A DNA stretch of 52,092 nucleotides from Spirochaetales bacterium. Lineage in GTDB: Bacteria > Spirochaetota > Spirochaetia > SZUA-6 > RPPD01. A model generated the notes under the pieces. It searched no databases. It had not been told where the DNA came from and saw nothing but the letters and a program-made list of their open reading frames with translations. The position numbers were made by a program, and so were the translations under genes. The stretch covers positions 1 to 52,092 of the forward strand of contig JAFGGG010000028.1 in the NCBI GenBank assembly GCA_016930675.1, read 5' to 3'. Of the stretch, positions 50,242 to 52,092 are shown one piece after another; positions within the stretch are counted from its first letter, which is position 1, and each line of letters starts with the position of its first letter.

Positions 50242-51522
50242 TTAATCTGCTTTGTGAAGTTTTCCGCTGTCAAAAAAATGCAGGATGATATCCGCCGCTT
50301 TTTTGGCTCCCTGTTCTTTTCTAATTGCTTCTCCAACCTGTTGGGCATTGCTTTTATACTGCGGATTGTTGCAGACCTTTTTGATTAAGCTGGCCAGGTG
50401 GTTGACATTTAAATCCTTTTTTACCATTGGTTTAGGCCCGACCTGGAGTGACTGCACGCGGCGTCCCCAAAAGGGCTGGTCGCCGAAAAAAGCCACGATT
50501 CCGGTAGGTTTGCCCGCCCGCAGACCGGCAGCGGTTGTGCCGATGCCCCCGTGGTGGATGACGGCTTTCATTTTCGGAAAAAGCCAGTCATGAGGAGCGG
50601 AGTCGATTATCAAAATATCCTTATCCTCGGGCGGATTTTCCATGCCCCCCCAGCCGGTAAGCAGAACAGCCCTTTGTTTTGTTTTCTTTACCGCCTCAAC
50701 CGTCATGTTTGTGAGCTGCGCCGGATCTTTGCCTGTCATACTGCCGAAACCGATATAGACCGGAGGTTTGCCGTTACTCAAGAAATTTACCAATGCGGGA
50801 GGTGGTGTATAGTTGTTCAGCGAATTAATGAAACAAAAACCTGTTACAAAACAATAACGCGGCAGATCGCGCGGCTCAGGCAGTACCAACGAGCTGTAGA
50901 GATGAATATGGGGAACCGCGATTTTATGTAGATAAAACCAGAGATTATCGGGTTTTGTAGGCGCTAATCCCAGCTCTTTGCGCCGCGTGCGGCTGAGATC
51001 TTTAAAAAGCGACCACAGGCTTTTAATGGTTAAATTGTTAAGAGTTTTATTTACCCAGGATTTAAATACAGGAGATACAAAGGGCACCAGAATCGGTTCC
51101 AATCCGCCGGAAATGAACCAGGGAATGAGCGAGGCCACGACCACAGGAATCTTGTGTTTTTCAGCTGTGTGATATCCATATGCCGAAAAAGGATGTAATA
51201 CTACCGCGTCATAGTCCGGTATTATCTTGTCGACCTTCACCCATTCGCTGAAAATAGGTTTGAAAAGCCTTTTAGCCGTAGACATATATTTGATGATATT
51301 GTCTCCCGACTCAAGCCAGGCCTTGCCCTCTTTGGATTCCGCCAGCTCCTTGAAGCTGCCGCCTATTAGTTTAAAGTCAAGCTTGTGAGATCTTACTAAT
51401 TCTTCAAAATCATCATGAGTATTGATTGTTACGGAGTGCCCCCTTTTATTAAGTTCAGCTCCAAGCGCAATAAAGGGCAGAACGTCTCCTGTTGTTCCCA
51501 CGGCGATTAATAGAATTCGCAT
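50242..51522 (-). CDS. UGT-type glycosyltransferase (GT family 1)
   Basis: A 426-residue cytoplasmic or membrane-associated glycosyltransferase with GT-B fold, similar to sterol 3-beta-glucosyltransferases and antibiotic/lipid glucosyltransferases. The N-terminal acceptor half has MRILLIAVGTTGDVLPFIALGAELNKRGHSVTI and AVVLHPFSAYGYHTAEKHKIPVV. The C-terminal donor half has PPVYIGFGSMTGKDPAQLT, DILIIDSAPHDWLFPKMKAVIHHGGIGTTAAGLRAGKPTGIVAFFGDQPFWGRRV, the nucleotide-sugar signature. A lipid or small aglycone acceptor is likely but unidentified. AAGGTAAGG precedes the ATG. It stands alone between the kinase gene and the partial lipoprotein gene. Confidence 0.88.
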   Translation of the reverse strand: MRILLIAVGTTGDVLPFIALGAELNKRGHSVTINTHDDFEELVRSHKLDFKLIGGSFKELAESKEGKAWLESGDNIIKYMSTAKRLFKPIFSEWVKVDKIIPDYDAVVLHPFSAYGYHTAEKHKIPVVVASLIPWFISGGLEPILVPFVSPVFKSWVNKTLNNLTIKSLWSLFKDLSRTRRKELGLAPTKPDNLWFYLHKIAVPHIHLYSSLVLPEPRDLPRYCFVTGFCFINSLNNYTPPPALVNFLSNGKPPVYIGFGSMTGKDPAQLTNMTVEAVKKTKQRAVLLTGWGGMENPPEDKDILIIDSAPHDWLFPKMKAVIHHGGIGTTAAGLRAGKPTGIVAFFGDQPFWGRRVQSLQVGPKPMVKKDLNVNHLASLIKKVCNNPQYKSNAQQVGEAIRKEQGAKKAADIILHFFDSGKLHKAD

Positions 51523-51799
51523 TGCCTTACCTTTTATAGAATTTATATTTCTATATTAACATATATCTGTTTTATAGAAATATGACACTATAATACAAAA
51601 AAAGCAAATTTTAGCAAATATTTTTGGCTTATATATTTATTATTACCGTAAAGCCTGGTGTTTTCTATAAGATTCATACCAAAGTATGATTGGGAATATT
51701 CAGGATCAAGGCTATATTAATTGCGTAAAATAAGCTGCAAGTTTCTTTATTGTTGTTCGTTATTTATTATCAAAGCAGCCGAAGTAAAAGGAGTATGAC
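51523..51799. other. AT-rich intergenic region, no gene seen
   Basis: This 277-nt stretch separates two divergent genes and should hold both promoters. It is strongly AT-rich with several TATA-like runs, but no -35/-10 pair with good spacing could be fixed for either strand. No RNA gene or repeat was noticed. AAAGGAG at 51787-51793 is the ribosome-binding site of the lipoprotein gene to the right. Confidence 0.5.
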
Positions 51800-52092
51800 A
51801 TGAATAGAATGCAAATGAGAATATTTTTAATAGTAGGATTGATAGTATTATCTATGTCATTTTCTTTCATCTCCTGTACCCCGCCCATACACACGGGCGG
51901 CTCGGGTAACGGCGCAGACGGCCCGTACGACCTGACAACCTTAGAAGGCTTTCAGGGGGCGATAGAAGATGATGAGTACATGCAGAGCCTGGAACCCACG
52001 TTTGCCGAGGCCGGTGCCGCGGAGGACTTTATGTACGGCGACGTGAACGGAGACGGGGTAGTGGATATTACCGACGCGTTTTTAACGGCCCG
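51800..52092 (+). CDS. Lipoprotein with dockerin-like calcium-binding repeat (partial)
   Basis: The gene starts at ATG 51800 (AAAGGAG 6 nt upstream) and runs off the right edge after 97 codons without a stop. The N-terminus is a lipoprotein signal (MNRMQMRIFLIVGLIVLSMS then FSFISC, Cys 26). A Pro/Gly-rich linker, an acidic segment (AIEDDEYMQSLEPTFAEAG) and the start of a dockerin type I-like repeat follow: GDVNGDGVVDITDAFLTA, with the Asp/Asn calcium ligands. One repeat is visible; a second usually follows about 20 residues later. It may be a surface lipoprotein with a larger C-terminal part; the function is unknown. Confidence 0.75.
   Translation, partial: MNRMQMRIFLIVGLIVLSMSFSFISCTPPIHTGGSGNGADGPYDLTTLEGFQGAIEDDEYMQSLEPTFAEAGAAEDFMYGDVNGDGVVDITDAFLTA

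Noticed and set aside
1..52092. CRISPR arrays, rRNA genes and complete insertion sequences
   Set aside because: No regularly spaced repeats with unique spacers, no rRNA-like segment and no transposase gene were seen.

Overview
The window looks like chromosomal DNA from a free-living or anaerobic member of the Spirochaetota. This is an inference from overall gene style: double-membrane envelope genes, many lipoproteins, cAMP-type regulators, plant-like aromatic enzymes and divergent TPR/LysM envelope proteins. No ribosomal RNA or other marker fixes the genus.

Layout. Positions 1-2600 are an AT-rich accessory segment. It holds three 24-nt tandem repeats at the edge, a decayed MmeI-type IIG restriction-modification gene with a large internal deletion, and the 3' part of a tRNA-Pro(GGG) that is probably the attachment-site scar of an integrated element. 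From 2847 the composition is that of an ordinary chromosome: a small lipoprotein; a threonine-codon leader peptide with mutually exclusive hairpins in front of an editing-domain-less threonyl-tRNA synthetase; 5-formyl-THF cyclo-ligase; a coiled-coil protein; and a 1101-residue fusion of an endonuclease Q-like PHP nuclease to a UvrD helicase. Two unknown genes on the minus strand and an isopropylmalate/isocitrate dehydrogenase follow.

From 11.7 to 17.1 kb, minus-strand genes encode a lipoprotein, a FemAB-like acyltransferase, a class V aminotransferase, bifunctional AroDE, an exported protein and a PAP2-related membrane protein. Citrate synthase and a PAS/HisKA_2 histidine kinase (plus strand) are followed by a minus-strand proA-proB-chorismate mutase cluster whose mutase is of the yeast/plant type. 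A receiver-adenylate cyclase faces a double cyclic-nucleotide-binding protein. A minus-strand cluster then runs cysS, ECF sigma factor, membrane anti-sigma, an exported protein and a TIG/transglutaminase-like protein whose expected nucleophilic Cys is Ser.

From 31.2 to 38.3 kb are murB-mgtE and a four-gene exported set in which FlgT/LPP20-like modules are distributed over separate proteins, one ending in a beta-barrel. From 38.9 kb come mnmE-mnmG-rsmG (rsmG probably from a CTG start), a membrane-anchored TPR protein with a degenerate Mrr-like end, and a membrane protein with a DnaK substrate-binding-domain-like region outside any Hsp70, a TM helix and LysM, overlapped by a Slt-type lytic transglycosylase and followed by uppP. 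A hybrid kinase/receiver protein, a UGT-type glycosyltransferase and a lipoprotein with a dockerin-like repeat cut by the right edge close the window.

Recurrent patterns are leaderless-looking starts placed seven bases after good -10 boxes (thr leader, mnmE, LysM gene), a repeated two-hairpin terminator module, a dispersed CACGGAG/CACAGAG inverted repeat, and tight or overlapping tail-to-tail gene ends. The strongest candidates for something new are the thr attenuator, the Hsp70-SBD/LysM/Slt pair and the split FlgT-like envelope operon.
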